Positions 17,043 to 27,000 of a stretch of 64,000 nucleotides of DNA are shown here, piece after piece; the stretch's first letter is position 1; each line of letters begins with the position of its first letter. The DNA is taken from positions 124,001-188,000 of the forward strand of contig JADKAV010000005.1 of NCBI GenBank assembly GCA_016719135.1, read 5' to 3'. The position numbers and the translations under genes were made by a program. This DNA is from Micrococcales bacterium (lineage in GTDB: Bacteria; Actinomycetota; Actinomycetes; S36-B12; UBA10799). The notes beneath the pieces are model-generated. The model did no database searches and was not told the DNA's origin. It worked only from the letters and a program-made list of their open reading frames with translations.

Positions 17043-17782
17043 ATGACCCCCGTACGGCCGAGTTGGCGCAGAATCTGATGGCGGTCCGGGCGCGTATCCA
17101 GGCCGCGTGTGAGGCAGCGGGACGCCCCGTGGCGAAGTTGATCGTCGTGACGAAGTTCTTCGGCGCCGATGACGTCCACCGACTCGCAGCGCTGGGCGTC
17201 GCGGACGTGGGGGAGAACCGTGACCAGGAGGCGTCGGCCAAACACGCGCAATGCGCCGACCTCGAGCTCACCTGGCACTTCATCGGACAACTGCAGTCCA
17301 ACAAGGCGAAGTCGGTGGTGTCCTACGCCGACCTGGTGCACACCGTTGACCGGCCCGGGCTGGTCAAGGCGTTGGACAAGGCGGCCCACGCGGCGTCGAA
17401 ACGCCAGGATGTGCTGATCCAGGTGAATCTGGATCCCACACCACGTCCAGAGCGCGGTGGGTCAGCCCCCGACGATGTGCCCGGGCTGCTGGATCGCGTG
17501 CTGGCCGCCGACGGGCTTCGGGTACGCGGGGTCATGGGGGTGGCCCCTTTGGGTGAGGACCCGGGGCCGGCGTTCGCACGACTGTCGCAGATGGCGGCGT
17601 TGGTGCGCGACGAGGTACCAGATGCGGACGTGATCTCCGCCGGAATGAGCCAGGATCTCGAAGTCGCGGTCATACATGGTGCGACACACCTACGCATCGG
17701 CACAGCCGTGATGGGCAGCCGCCCAAACGTCAGGTACCGTCCTGTTAAGGGCGGGAAGTTCAACGAAGGAGAAGCGCAGTGA
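17039..17782 (+). CDS. YggS-family PLP-binding protein
   Basis: 247-residue alanine-racemase-fold protein of the YggS/PLPBP family. The pyridoxal phosphate lysine is in LIVVTKFF near residue 40, followed by VADVGENRDQEA and the phosphate-binding SAGMSQDLEVAVIHGATHLRIGT region. Family members carry PLP but have no racemase activity and affect vitamin B6 and amino-acid homeostasis. It is coupled to pgeF and sepF by 4-base overlaps. Confidence 0.92.
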   Translation: MNDPRTAELAQNLMAVRARIQAACEAAGRPVAKLIVVTKFFGADDVHRLAALGVADVGENRDQEASAKHAQCADLELTWHFIGQLQSNKAKSVVSYADLVHTVDRPGLVKALDKAAHAASKRQDVLIQVNLDPTPRPERGGSAPDDVPGLLDRVLAADGLRVRGVMGVAPLGEDPGPAFARLSQMAALVRDEVPDADVISAGMSQDLEVAVIHGATHLRIGTAVMGSRPNVRYRPVKGGKFNEGEAQ

Positions 17783-18225
17783 GCACCTTGCGCCAGAAGG
17801 TTGCCGTGTACCTCGGTCTCACCGAGGACGAATACGGATTCGAGTACGACGAGCGGCAGGACCGGGAAGGTCATGCCACGCGGACCCGCCCAGCCGCGGA
17901 CATCGGTGTGGAGCAAAGCGCCCCCAGGGCTGACTTCGCCCCGACCGTTCCGCGACGCATCGATGCCGCGTACGACGTCGTGCGGATGAGTCCGTCGGCC
18001 TATGCCGACGTCCGGGCGATCGGCGAGAGCTTCCGCGCTGGCGATGTCGTCTCCATGGACCTCACTGGGCTGACCCCCGAAGACGCCAAGCGCATGATCG
18101 ACTTTGCGTCCGGGTTGACTTTCGGTTTGCACGGGACCATCGAGCGCCTCGCCGGCAAGGTCTTTTTGCTCACGCCGAAGGGTGTGGAACTCACCAACTC
18201 GGTGCGCTCCAGCCTGATCCCGTAG
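17779..18225 (+). CDS. sepF: SepF, FtsZ membrane anchor
   Basis: 148-residue SepF. An N-terminal region (LRQKVAVYLGLTEDEYG) could form the amphipathic membrane-binding helix, a linker of about 50 residues follows, and the C-terminal SepF domain spans roughly residues 62-145 (SPSAYADVRAIGESFRAGDVV, SGLTFGLHGTIERLAGKVFLLTP). In actinobacteria, which lack FtsA, SepF tethers FtsZ to the membrane and is essential in several species. The GTG start overlaps the yggS stop and is preceded by AAGGAGAAG. Confidence 0.94.
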   Translation: MSTLRQKVAVYLGLTEDEYGFEYDERQDREGHATRTRPAADIGVEQSAPRADFAPTVPRRIDAAYDVVRMSPSAYADVRAIGESFRAGDVVSMDLTGLTPEDAKRMIDFASGLTFGLHGTIERLAGKVFLLTPKGVELTNSVRSSLIP

Positions 18226-18235
18226 GCGGACCTGT

Positions 18236-18520
18236 ATGAGTCCGGTCGCCAGCGTCATCGTCAATGTTCTCTGGCTGTATCTGCTCGTCCTCATCGGACG
18301 TCTGGTGTTCGACATCGTGCAGATGCTGGCGCGCGACTGGAAGCCCAAAGGGTTCGTGCTGGTGATCGCGGAGATCATTTACACCCTGACAGACCCACCA
18401 TTGCGCGCACTGCGCAAGGTGATCCCGCCTCTGCGCTTCGGCGGGATCCAGTTGGACGTCGCCTTCTTGGTGCTGTTCATCGGCCTGCAGATCGTGATTG
18501 CGATCGTCGCGAGGTTCTGA
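18236..18520 (+). CDS. YggT family membrane protein
   Basis: 94-residue membrane protein with two hydrophobic segments (residues about 5-30 and 70-93) flanking a loop with the family signature TDPPLRALRKVIPP. The function is unknown, but it is regularly found next to sepF. It ends the dcw cluster; ileS lies convergent 53 bases downstream. The divIVA (wag31) gene that usually follows yggT in actinobacteria is absent. Confidence 0.9.
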   Translation: MSPVASVIVNVLWLYLLVLIGRLVFDIVQMLARDWKPKGFVLVIAEIIYTLTDPPLRALRKVIPPLRFGGIQLDVAFLVLFIGLQIVIAIVARF

Positions 18521-18573
18521 CCCCCGCGTGGGCACTATCGACCGGTGGCCTTCTTGACTGTCGCGCCGCAGAG

Positions 18574-21500
18574 CTAGGCGCGCCGCAGGGCCACGCGCAT
18601 CTGGGGATCGTGCATTTTCATGGCGGCGGGCGCCGCAGTGTGCACGATCTCCTCGGCCAGGATCTCCCCGGCGATCATCGCGCCATGTTTCTCGAATGCT
18701 TCGATGACCCGGTCGTCGTCCGACTGCCACAACAACATGACCCGATCGGTCACCTCGAAGCCGGAATCCTTGCGCGCCTGCTGCAAAGTGCGAACCACGT
18801 CGCGCGCCATTCCCAGCACCAGCAGTTCATCGGTCAGGTGCAGGTCGAGCGCCACCGACTCGCCGCCGGCACTGGCCACCGTCCAACCCTCCTCGGGGAC
18901 CTCGGTGACGATCACCTCAGTCTCATCCAGGGACACGACCTCACCCTCAACGTCGACTTCACCTTCACCCTTACGCAGGGCAGTGACGAGTCCGGTGGCG
19001 TCCGCGGCGGTGATGGCCTGTGCCACCAGCGGAGTCCGCTTGCCGAACCGCTTGCCCAGGGTGCGGAAGTTCGGCTTGACGCTGACCCGGACCAAGGCTC
19101 CCGCATCAGCCAGGGATTCCAGCGACTCGACGTTGAGTTCCTCGGCGATCTGGGCGCGCGCAGGTGCGTCCAACTCTTCCCAGCCCGCAGCTGCCACCAG
19201 CGCACGGGACAGCGGCTGCCGGATCTTCATGCCGGACTCCGCGCGGGCCGCGCGACCGAGCTCCACCAGTCGGCGCACCAAGGCCATCCGGTTCTCGAGC
19301 TGCCCGTCGATCGCTGACTCGTCCACCTGCGGCCACGACGCCAGGTGGACGCTTTCCACCCCTTCAGAGTCTGCGAAAAGGTCCTGCCACAGCCGTTCGG
19401 TGATGAACGGCGTGAAGCCGGCCATCATGAGCACCACGCTGCGCAGGCAGGTGTGCAGTGTCTGCAGCGCGGCCGGTTCGCCCTCCCAGAACCGCCGTCT
19501 GGAACGCCGGACGTACCAGTTCGAGAGGTCGTCGATCAGCTCGGCGATCAGTCGGCCGGCAGTCTGGGAGTCGAACCTCTCCAGAGCGGCGTCCACGTCG
19601 CGGACCGTCGCATGCGTGCGGGACAGAGCCCATCGGTCCATCATCGTCGGCTGCGCGTCGTCGCTACCCGGTGTCCAGTCGGACAGCCTGCCGTACAACG
19701 CCTGGAAGGATGCGGTGCTCCACAGCGTCGACAGAACTTTGCTGACAACCTCCTGCAATGCTTCTGCACTCACGCGGCGTGCCTGCCACGGCGACCCGGA
19801 GGCGAGCATGAACCAGCGCAACGCGTCGGCGCCCTGATCGTCCATCAGCGGAATCGGCTCCAGCACGTTGCCCAGGTGCTTGCTCATCTTGCGGCCCTCG
19901 GCGTCCAGGATGTGACCCAGGCACAGCACGTTGCGGTACGAGGACTGGCCGGTGACCAGGGTGCCCACCGCCATCAGCGTGTAGAACCAGCCGCGGGTCT
20001 GATCGATCGCCTCGCAGATGAAGTCAGCGGGGTAGGACTTCTCGAACTGTTCGGCATTGTGTGCCGGGTATCCGAACTGGGCGAACGGCATGGCTCCGGA
20101 GTCGTACCAGCAGTCGATGACCTCGGGCACCCGGGTGGCCGTCGCGTCACACTGCGGACAGTGGAAGGTGATGTCGTCCACGAACGGCCGGTGCGGGTCG
20201 ATCGTGCTGACGTCGCGTCCGGTCAGATCCGACAGTTCCGCGCGCGAGGCGACGGCGGTGAGATGGTCCTGGTCGCAGCGCCAGATCGGCAGCGGCGTGC
20301 CCCAGTATCGCGAGCGCGACAACGCCCAGTCGATGTTGTTGCGCAGCCAGTCACCGTAGCGACCCCACTTGATCGTCTCCGGGAACCAGTTGGTCGCCTC
20401 GTTCTGCCCGAGCAGTTCGTCCTTGGCCTGCGTGGTGCGGATGTACCAGGAGGGCAACGCGTAGTAGATCAACGGTGTGTGACAGCGCCAGCAGTGCGGA
20501 TAGGCGTGTTCGTAGGGGACCCGTTTGAACAGCAGTCCGCGGGCGGCCATGTCGGCCACCAGGGCCTCGTCGGCGTGTTTGAAGAACTGTCCGCCGACCA
20601 GGGGCACGTCCGGTGCGAAGTTCCCGTCGGCTTGCACCGGGTTCACTACCGGCAGGTTGTACTCGCGGCACACCGCGAGGTCATCAGCGCCGAATGCCGG
20701 GGCCAGGTGTACGATGCCCGAGCCGTCGCTGGTGGTGACGAAATCGCCCAGGATCACGAAGTGGGCGTCGGGGATGTCCACCAGTTCGAATGGCCTTTGG
20801 TAGCGCACGCCTTCCAGATCCCGTCCGGGGAGGCGTTCAAGGACTTCAGCATCGTCACCGAGGGTGGCGGCCAGCAGGTCCTCGGCCACGACGAACGTGG
20901 CCTCACCGGTGCGGGCCACCGCATACACGGCCTCGGGTGCAACGGCCACGGCGGTGTTCGAGACCAACGTCCACGGGGTGGTCGTCCACACGAGAAGTTG
21001 CACGCCGGGGAACCGCTCGGCCAGGTCACCACCCACGACCGGGCAGGCGACAAACACCGAAGGGTCGACGACCGTCTCGTACCCCTGGGCCAACTCGTGG
21101 TCGCTGAGGGTGGTTCCGCACCGGGGGCAGTATGGCGAAACGCGGTGGTCCTGTTCCAGCAGCCCGGCGTCGAAGATGGTCTTCAACGACCACCAGACGC
21201 TGTCGATGTATTCCGGGCTCATGGTCCAGTAGGCCTGGTCCATGTCGACCCAGTAACCCATCCGCGAGGTCATCTCGGAGAAGGCGTCTACGTGCCTGAG
21301 CACCGATTCTCGGCATTTTTCGTTGAATTCAGCGATGCCGAAGGCCTCGATGTCGGGCTTGCCGTTGAAGCCCAGTTCTCGTTCCACTGCAAGCTCCACG
21401 GGCAGGCCGTGGCAGTCCCACCCGGCCTTGCGGGGGACGTGATAGCCCTTCATGGTGCGGTAGCGGGGATATAGGTCCTTGAAGACCCGGGCCTCGACGT

Positions 21501-21672
21501 GGTGCACTCCCGGCGTCCCGTTGGCGGTGGGGGGGCCTTCGTAGAACGTCCACTGGGGACCGCCCTCGGTCTGCTGCAGAGAACGATGGAACACATCGTG
21601 GGCCGCCCAGAAGTCGATGATCTCGCGTTCCATCGACGGCAGGTCGATCTTCGGTGGCACCGAGCGGTACAT
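18574..21672 (-). CDS. ileS: Isoleucyl-tRNA synthetase (long actinobacterial type)
   Basis: 1032-residue class I synthetase that charges tRNA-Ile. The HIGH-type motif reads GVHH (55-58) and the KMSKS motif reads KMSKH (595-599), both of the long IleS form shared by actinobacteria and eukaryotic cytosol, which in known cases is less sensitive to mupirocin. An editing domain lies between them, and an anticodon-binding domain plus C-terminal extension complete the protein. The ATG at 21672 is preceded by a GGAGT ribosome binding site. It is transcribed against the dcw cluster and divergently from the DUF167 gene. Confidence 0.96.
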   Translation of the reverse strand: MYRSVPPKIDLPSMEREIIDFWAAHDVFHRSLQQTEGGPQWTFYEGPPTANGTPGVHHVEARVFKDLYPRYRTMKGYHVPRKAGWDCHGLPVELAVERELGFNGKPDIEAFGIAEFNEKCRESVLRHVDAFSEMTSRMGYWVDMDQAYWTMSPEYIDSVWWSLKTIFDAGLLEQDHRVSPYCPRCGTTLSDHELAQGYETVVDPSVFVACPVVGGDLAERFPGVQLLVWTTTPWTLVSNTAVAVAPEAVYAVARTGEATFVVAEDLLAATLGDDAEVLERLPGRDLEGVRYQRPFELVDIPDAHFVILGDFVTTSDGSGIVHLAPAFGADDLAVCREYNLPVVNPVQADGNFAPDVPLVGGQFFKHADEALVADMAARGLLFKRVPYEHAYPHCWRCHTPLIYYALPSWYIRTTQAKDELLGQNEATNWFPETIKWGRYGDWLRNNIDWALSRSRYWGTPLPIWRCDQDHLTAVASRAELSDLTGRDVSTIDPHRPFVDDITFHCPQCDATATRVPEVIDCWYDSGAMPFAQFGYPAHNAEQFEKSYPADFICEAIDQTRGWFYTLMAVGTLVTGQSSYRNVLCLGHILDAEGRKMSKHLGNVLEPIPLMDDQGADALRWFMLASGSPWQARRVSAEALQEVVSKVLSTLWSTASFQALYGRLSDWTPGSDDAQPTMMDRWALSRTHATVRDVDAALERFDSQTAGRLIAELIDDLSNWYVRRSRRRFWEGEPAALQTLHTCLRSVVLMMAGFTPFITERLWQDLFADSEGVESVHLASWPQVDESAIDGQLENRMALVRRLVELGRAARAESGMKIRQPLSRALVAAAGWEELDAPARAQIAEELNVESLESLADAGALVRVSVKPNFRTLGKRFGKRTPLVAQAITAADATGLVTALRKGEGEVDVEGEVVSLDETEVIVTEVPEEGWTVASAGGESVALDLHLTDELLVLGMARDVVRTLQQARKDSGFEVTDRVMLLWQSDDDRVIEAFEKHGAMIAGEILAEEIVHTAAPAAMKMHDPQMRVALRRA

Positions 21673-21744
21673 TCCACTCCTTCATCGGCGGGACTCCTCA
21701 CGAGGGTATCGAGACCGACCGACCGGACATGTGGCCAGTGGCAC

Positions 21745-21750
21745 TAGGGT
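21745..21750 (+). promoter_or_regulatory. -10 element of a probable leaderless promoter before the DUF167 gene
   Basis: TAGGGT ends 7 bases before the ATG at 21758, which would put the transcription start at or next to the start codon. There is no ribosome binding site. The same geometry recurs at hisD, thyX, dapA and ftsK in this window. Confidence 0.55.
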
Positions 21751-21757
21751 GTGCGCG

Positions 21758-22045
21758 ATGGTCCTGTTCGAAGCGCCCGTATGGGTCAAGCCTGGCTCGC
21801 GCACCACCGGCGTGGGAGGTTCCCACGGGCAGCCGCCTTCTTTGGTGGTTCGGGTTGCCTCGCCCGCCGCCGAGGGTGCTGCGAACAGGGCTCTGATCAA
21901 AGCGCTGGCATCGGCCCTACGTGTGCGTCGGTCCGACGTGAAGATCGTGCGCGGGCTGCACTCGCGGCACAAGTGGGTGCGGATCGAAGATCCTGGGGAC
22001 GACCTGGCGCAGCGATGGTCGCGGTTGCTGTCTACCGTGGACTGA
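21758..22045 (+). CDS. DUF167 (YggU family) protein
   Basis: 95-residue protein with the DUF167 core: VWVKPGSRTTGVGG near the N terminus, then VVRVASPAAEGAANRALIKALASALRVRRSDVKIVRG, where the EGAAN segment is the family hallmark. Function is unknown; members are small alpha/beta proteins. The ATG at 21758 is chosen over GTG 21749 because a TAGGGT -10 element lies 7 bases upstream, fitting a leaderless message. It is followed without gap by lspA. Confidence 0.85.
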   Translation: MVLFEAPVWVKPGSRTTGVGGSHGQPPSLVVRVASPAAEGAANRALIKALASALRVRRSDVKIVRGLHSRHKWVRIEDPGDDLAQRWSRLLSTVD

Positions 22046-22552
22046 ATGAGGCATCCCGCGGTCCTGGTGGCATGGTCGACCGCCGTCGTCGTGCTGCTCG
22101 TGGACCAGTTGTCGAAAGTATGGGCGGTGGCCACGCTCGAAGGTCAACCCGACCGGCCGATCATCGGGGAACTCCTGCAGTTCAGCTTCGTGCGCAACCC
22201 TGGTGCCGCGTTCGGTCTCGGCGATGGCGCAACCATCGTCTTCAGCCTCGTGGCCATCATCGTGGCCGCCGTACTGCTGCGGATGTCGACGAAGCTCGTG
22301 TCGATGTGGTGGGCGGTCGCGCTGGGGCTGATGCTGGCCGGGGCGGTAGGCAACCTGCTTGACCGGATCTTCCGCGAGCCCGGTTTCCTGCAGGGGCATG
22401 TCGTGGACTTCCTGCGATTGCCCAACTGGCCGGTGTTCAACGTCGCCGACATGTCGTTGGTCACCGCTGCGGTGATGATCGTCGGCCTGAGTCTTCTCAA
22501 CGTGCCGTATGACCGGCCACGGCATAGCCCGGCCGACGCCAACGCCGCATGA
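22046..22552 (+). CDS. lspA: LspA, prolipoprotein signal peptidase II
   Basis: 168-residue polytopic aspartyl protease that removes signal peptides from lipoproteins after lipid modification. Four hydrophobic segments are visible. The family motifs VRNPGAAFG, GNLLDR, VVDF and NVADMS are present, the last two supplying the catalytic aspartates. The ATG directly follows the DUF167 stop; the TGA overlaps the rluD ATG. Confidence 0.95.
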   Translation: MRHPAVLVAWSTAVVVLLVDQLSKVWAVATLEGQPDRPIIGELLQFSFVRNPGAAFGLGDGATIVFSLVAIIVAAVLLRMSTKLVSMWWAVALGLMLAGAVGNLLDRIFREPGFLQGHVVDFLRLPNWPVFNVADMSLVTAAVMIVGLSLLNVPYDRPRHSPADANAA

Positions 22553-23460
22553 GCCGGCGAACGTATCCGGTGCCGGAGGGGCTGGACGGGCAGCGACTCG
22601 ACCAGGCACTGTCGCGCATGCTCGGACTGTCACGCACCCGCGCCGCCGACCTCGTCGACCAGGCCCTGATCACCGTCGACGGACAGTTGCTGCCGAAGTC
22701 GGCGCGCGTCCTGGCCGACCAGATGGTGGAAGTGGAAGACCTCGACACACCGGCAGCGCCAAGGCCCGACATGGACCTGCCGGTGCTCTACGCCGACGAG
22801 GACATCATCGTGGTGGACAAACCGGTCGGGATGGCCGTGCATGCCAGTCCCGGCTGGGAGGGTGCGACGGTTGTCGCCGCGCTGGCCGGCGCCGGTTACC
22901 AGATCGCGGAAGTGGGTTCCGAGGAACGGTACGGCGTGGTACACCGACTGGACGTAGGGACCAGTGGCGTCATGGTGGTCGCGCGATCCCATCGGGCGTA
23001 CTCCGCGCTCAAACGGGACTTCAAGAACCGTGACGTGGACAAGACCTACCATGCCCTGGTCCAGGGCCACCCCGACCCGTCCGACGGAACGGTCGACGCC
23101 CCGATCGGGCGCGATCCGCGTCACAGTCATCGATTCGCGGTGATTGCCGACGGCCGTCCCAGCGTCACCCATTACCAGACCCTGGAGGGCCACCGGTTCG
23201 CCTCCTTGCTGGAGATCGGCCTCGAGACCGGCCGGACCCACCAGATCCGGGTCCACATGTCGGCTCTGAAGCATCCGTGCTGTGGGGATCTGACGTACGG
23301 CGCCGATCCGGTGCTGTCGCAGCGGCTGGGTCTTAGCAGGCAATGGTTGCACGCAGTGCGGTTGACGTTCCGCCATCCGGGCACCGGCGCCCTGGTCACG
23401 TTCGAGAGCCCATATCCCGCCGACCTCGCGCATGCCCTTGAGGTGATCCGGCAGGGGTGA
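22549..23460 (+). CDS. rluD: RluD-family 23S rRNA pseudouridine synthase
   Basis: 303-residue RluA-family enzyme. An N-terminal S4 RNA-binding domain (GQRLDQALSRML to VEVEDLD, about residues 10-65) is followed by the catalytic domain with the aspartate in HRLDVGTSGVMVV and the later ETGRTHQIRVHM motif. It converts uridines in 23S rRNA (1911, 1915, 1917 in E. coli RluD); the exact target here is inferred from the family and from the lspA-rluD pairing. It overlaps lspA by 4 bases. Confidence 0.93.
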   Translation: MSRRTYPVPEGLDGQRLDQALSRMLGLSRTRAADLVDQALITVDGQLLPKSARVLADQMVEVEDLDTPAAPRPDMDLPVLYADEDIIVVDKPVGMAVHASPGWEGATVVAALAGAGYQIAEVGSEERYGVVHRLDVGTSGVMVVARSHRAYSALKRDFKNRDVDKTYHALVQGHPDPSDGTVDAPIGRDPRHSHRFAVIADGRPSVTHYQTLEGHRFASLLEIGLETGRTHQIRVHMSALKHPCCGDLTYGADPVLSQRLGLSRQWLHAVRLTFRHPGTGALVTFESPYPADLAHALEVIRQG

Positions 23461-23877
23461 TTGGCCCGATGTGCACCGTTGGCGCCGCGCGGTTGGTGGT
23501 CCGGAGTTGGGGTCCCGAAGTGACCGGTAAGTTGCCGTCTGTCCTGTTGGTTACGGGTTATTGGGCAACTCGGGTGTGGGTCATACGAAGCCTGCGGAGG
23601 CCGTTGGCGAATTACCGGGCGGCCTGGTGGCGCCGGTGGCCCGGTAAGCGGGTTGCGCCGCGCAGTAGTCCAGGTGACCGGTAAGTTGCCGTCTGTCCTG
23701 TTGGTTACGGGTTATTGGGCAACTTGCGGGTCATTGCGCGAATTGGCCCGATGTGCACCATTGGCGCCGCGCAGCTGGGGTCCCGAAGTGACCCGTAAGT
23801 TGCCGTCTGTCCCGTAGATTGCGGGTCATTGGGCAACCAACGGGTCATTGGGCAACCAACGGGTCATTGCGCCACCA
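23461..23877 (+). repeat. Intergenic repeat cluster between rluD and dnaE
   Basis: No gene is supported in 23461-24019. The region is built from repeats. A 51-base segment at 23520-23570 recurs without a mismatch at 23674-23724 and, diverged, at 23788-23838; each begins GTGACCSGTAAGTTGCC and ends near GGGCAAC, so AGTTGCC and GGCAACT form the arms of a stem-loop. A second 30-base element at 23461-23490 recurs at 23743-23772 with one mismatch. A perfect 9-bp inverted repeat (TTACCGGGC 23612, GCCCGGTAA 23639) lies between. It ends with three tandem 19-base units (23821-23839, 23840-23858, 23859-23877) sharing CGGGTCATTG. The structure resembles REP/BIME-type palindromic repeats; no transposase is nearby. 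Confidence 0.85.
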
Positions 23878-24019
23878 GGGTCGCCATAACCCCATGACGT
23901 GCGTGAGTAGGGCAGAGAACGTCCGCCCGTCACCGGCGGGTTGGCGCGTCGCTCCCATGGCCGTCAGGGGATCGGCTTACTCTGGAGTCCCACTCACGAG
24001 AACTGGTCAAGGGAGCCCC

Positions 24020-27000
24020 ATGTCGGACTCGTTCGTGCACCTGCACGTGCACACCGAGTACTCGATGCTGGACGGCGCTGCCCGGCTCGACGACCTGTTC
24101 ACCGAAGCGGCTCGGCTGGAAATGCCTGCGATCGCCATGACCGATCACGGCAACGTGTTCGGGGCCTACGACTTCTACAAGAAGGGGCAGAAGTACGGTG
24201 TCAAGCCGATCATCGGCATCGAGGGGTACTACGCCCCGCAGGGTCGCCACACCCGCGCACCGTACGACTTCGGCAACGTGCCCGGCGACGAGGTGGGCGA
24301 GGATGGCACGCCCACCATGAAGGGTAAACAGGCCTATACCCACATGACGGTGCTGGCCGAGACCACCGAAGGTATGCACAACCTGTTCCGGTTGTCGAGC
24401 ATGGCCAGCATCGAGGGGTACTACCGCAAGCCGAGATTCGACCGGGAACTGCTGGACCGGTACGGCAAAGGCCTCATCGCCACCACCGGGTGCCCCAGCG
24501 GTGAGGTCAACATGTGGTTGCGGGCCGGGCAGTACGACCGCGCGGTAGCCGCCGCCGCTGACTTCCGCGACATCCTGGGCCAGGACAACTTATATGTCGA
24601 ACTCATGGACCACGACCTCGACATAGAAGCCCGCCACCGCGCCGACCTGCTGCGGATCGCTCAGGATCTGAACCTGCCGCTGGTCGCGACCAACGACCTG
24701 CACTACGTGCGTGAGGACGATGCCAGCGCTCACGACGTGCTGCTGTGCATCGGGACCCGGGCCACGGTTAACGACGAGAAACGCTTCCGGTTCAACGGCA
24801 GCGGCTACTTCCTCAAGCCAGCCGACCAGATGCGACAGATCTGGTCGGAGTTGCCGCAGGCCTGTGACAACACGTTGCTGATCGCCGAGCGCTGCAACGT
24901 TGAGTTCGACGACTCTGCCAACCTCATGCCACGTTTCGACGTGCCAGAAGGAGAGACCGAGGACTCCTGGATGGCCAAAGAGGTCCACCGCGGCCTCGCT
25001 GAACGGTTCGCGCCTCACCCGGTACCCGAGACCCACCTAAAGCAGGCCGATTTCGAACTGTCGGTCATCGCTAAGATGGGCTACCCGAGTTACTTCTTGG
25101 TCACCGCGGACCTGGTGCGCTATGCCAAAGCCAACGGGATCCGGGTTGGTCCCGGCCGTGGTTCGGCCGCCGGTGCCTTGATCGCCTGGGCGCTGGGCAT
25201 CACCGAACTGGACCCGTTGGAGCACGGACTGATCTTCGAGCGCTTCCTGAACCCGGATCGCGTCTCGATGCCTGACATCGACATGGACTTCGACGAGCGC
25301 AGGCGCGGCGAGATGATTCGCTACGCAACAGAGAAGTACGGCGATGACCAGGTCGCGCAGATCGTGACGTATTCGTCGATCAAGGCCAAGGCCGCGATCA
25401 AGGACTCCGCGCGCGCACTCGGGCTGCCTTACGCGCTGTCCGACCAGATCACCAAGGCCATGCCGGACCCCGTGATGGGCAAGGACATCTCGTTGTCAGG
25501 CATCTTCGACCCCAAGCACCCCCGGTATGGGGAGGCAAAAGACTTCCGCACCCTGCACGACGCGGACCCGCAGGTGCAGCAGGTCGTAGCCACCGCCCGT
25601 GGCCTCGAGGGCCTGAAACGTCAGCCCGGCGTGCACGCCGCCGGGGTCATTCTGTCGCGGGCGAAACTGCTGGACGTGGTGCCGCTGTGGAAACGTGACG
25701 ACGGCTCGATCATCACCCAGTTCGACATGGATGCCTGCGAGAAGCTCGGGCTTCTCAAGATGGACTTCCTGGGCCTGCGCAACCTGACCGTACTCGACGA
25801 CTGTCTGGACAACATCGAGCACAACAAGGGTGAGCGGGTCGTGCTGGAAGACCTGCCACTGGACAACGCGGAGGCCTACCGGCTCTTGGCTCGCGGTGAC
25901 ACGCTCGGCGTCTTCCAACTCGACGGCGGTCCGATGCGTGCGCTGCTGCGCTCGATGAAACCCGACTCGTTCGACGACATCAGTGCGGTCCTGGCGCTGT
26001 ACCGTCCCGGTCCCATGGGGGCCAACGCCCACAACGACTACGCCGACCGCAAGAACAAGCGCCAGCCGGTCACCCCGATCCACCCGGAGCTGGCCGAACC
26101 GCTCGAGGACATCCTCAACGAGACCTACGGCGTGATCGTGTACCAGGAACAGGTCATGACGATCGCGCAGCGGGTGGCCGGGTACAGCCTGGGACAAGCG
26201 GATCTGCTGCGCCGGGCCATGGGCAAGAAGAAGAAGGAGATCCTCGACCAGGAGTTCGGCCCGTTCGCTGCGGGGATGCGGGCCAACGGGTACAGCGATG
26301 CCGCGATCAACACGCTGTGGGACATCTTGGTCCCGTTCGCCGACTACGCGTTCAACAAAGCGCACTCAGCGGGCTACGGACTGGTTTCCTACTGGACCGC
26401 TTACCTCAAAGCCAACTATCCGACCGAGTACATGGCTGCACTGCTGGAGTCGGTCAAGGACAACAAGGACAAGAGCGCGATCTATCTGGCGGAATGCCGG
26501 CACATGGGCGTCAAGGTGCTGCCGCCGGATGTCAACGACTCCCAGTCGCGGTTCACAGCGGTCGGGGACACGATCCGCTTCGGGCTGTCCGCTGTGCGCA
26601 ACGTCGGAGAAGGTGTCGTCGACTCCATCGTCGCGTCGCGCACGGCCAAGGGCAGGTTCACCGATTTCCCGGACTTCCTGTCCAAGGTGGAAGCCTCCGC
26701 CTGTAACAAGCGGGTGGTGGAGTCGCTGATCAAGGCTGGCGCCTTCGACTCGCTGGGCCACACCCGCCGCGGCCTGATCAGCGTGCACGAACCAGCAGTG
26801 GACGAAGCCCTGATGACCAAACGGGCCGAGGCGATCGGCCAGTTCGACCTGTTCGGGGACATGCTCGAGGAGGACGACGAGGCCGGTTCCGGTATGACTG
26901 TTCAGATCCCGATCGGGGAGTGGGACAAGTCGGTGCTGTTGGCCCATGAACGGGAGATGCTGGGGCTGTACGTCTCGGACCACCCTCTGCTCGGTCTCGA

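Noticed and set aside
19345..21474. 709-codon forward frame inside ileS
   Set aside because: Antisense to a clearly real synthetase; no ribosome binding site and no family resemblance.
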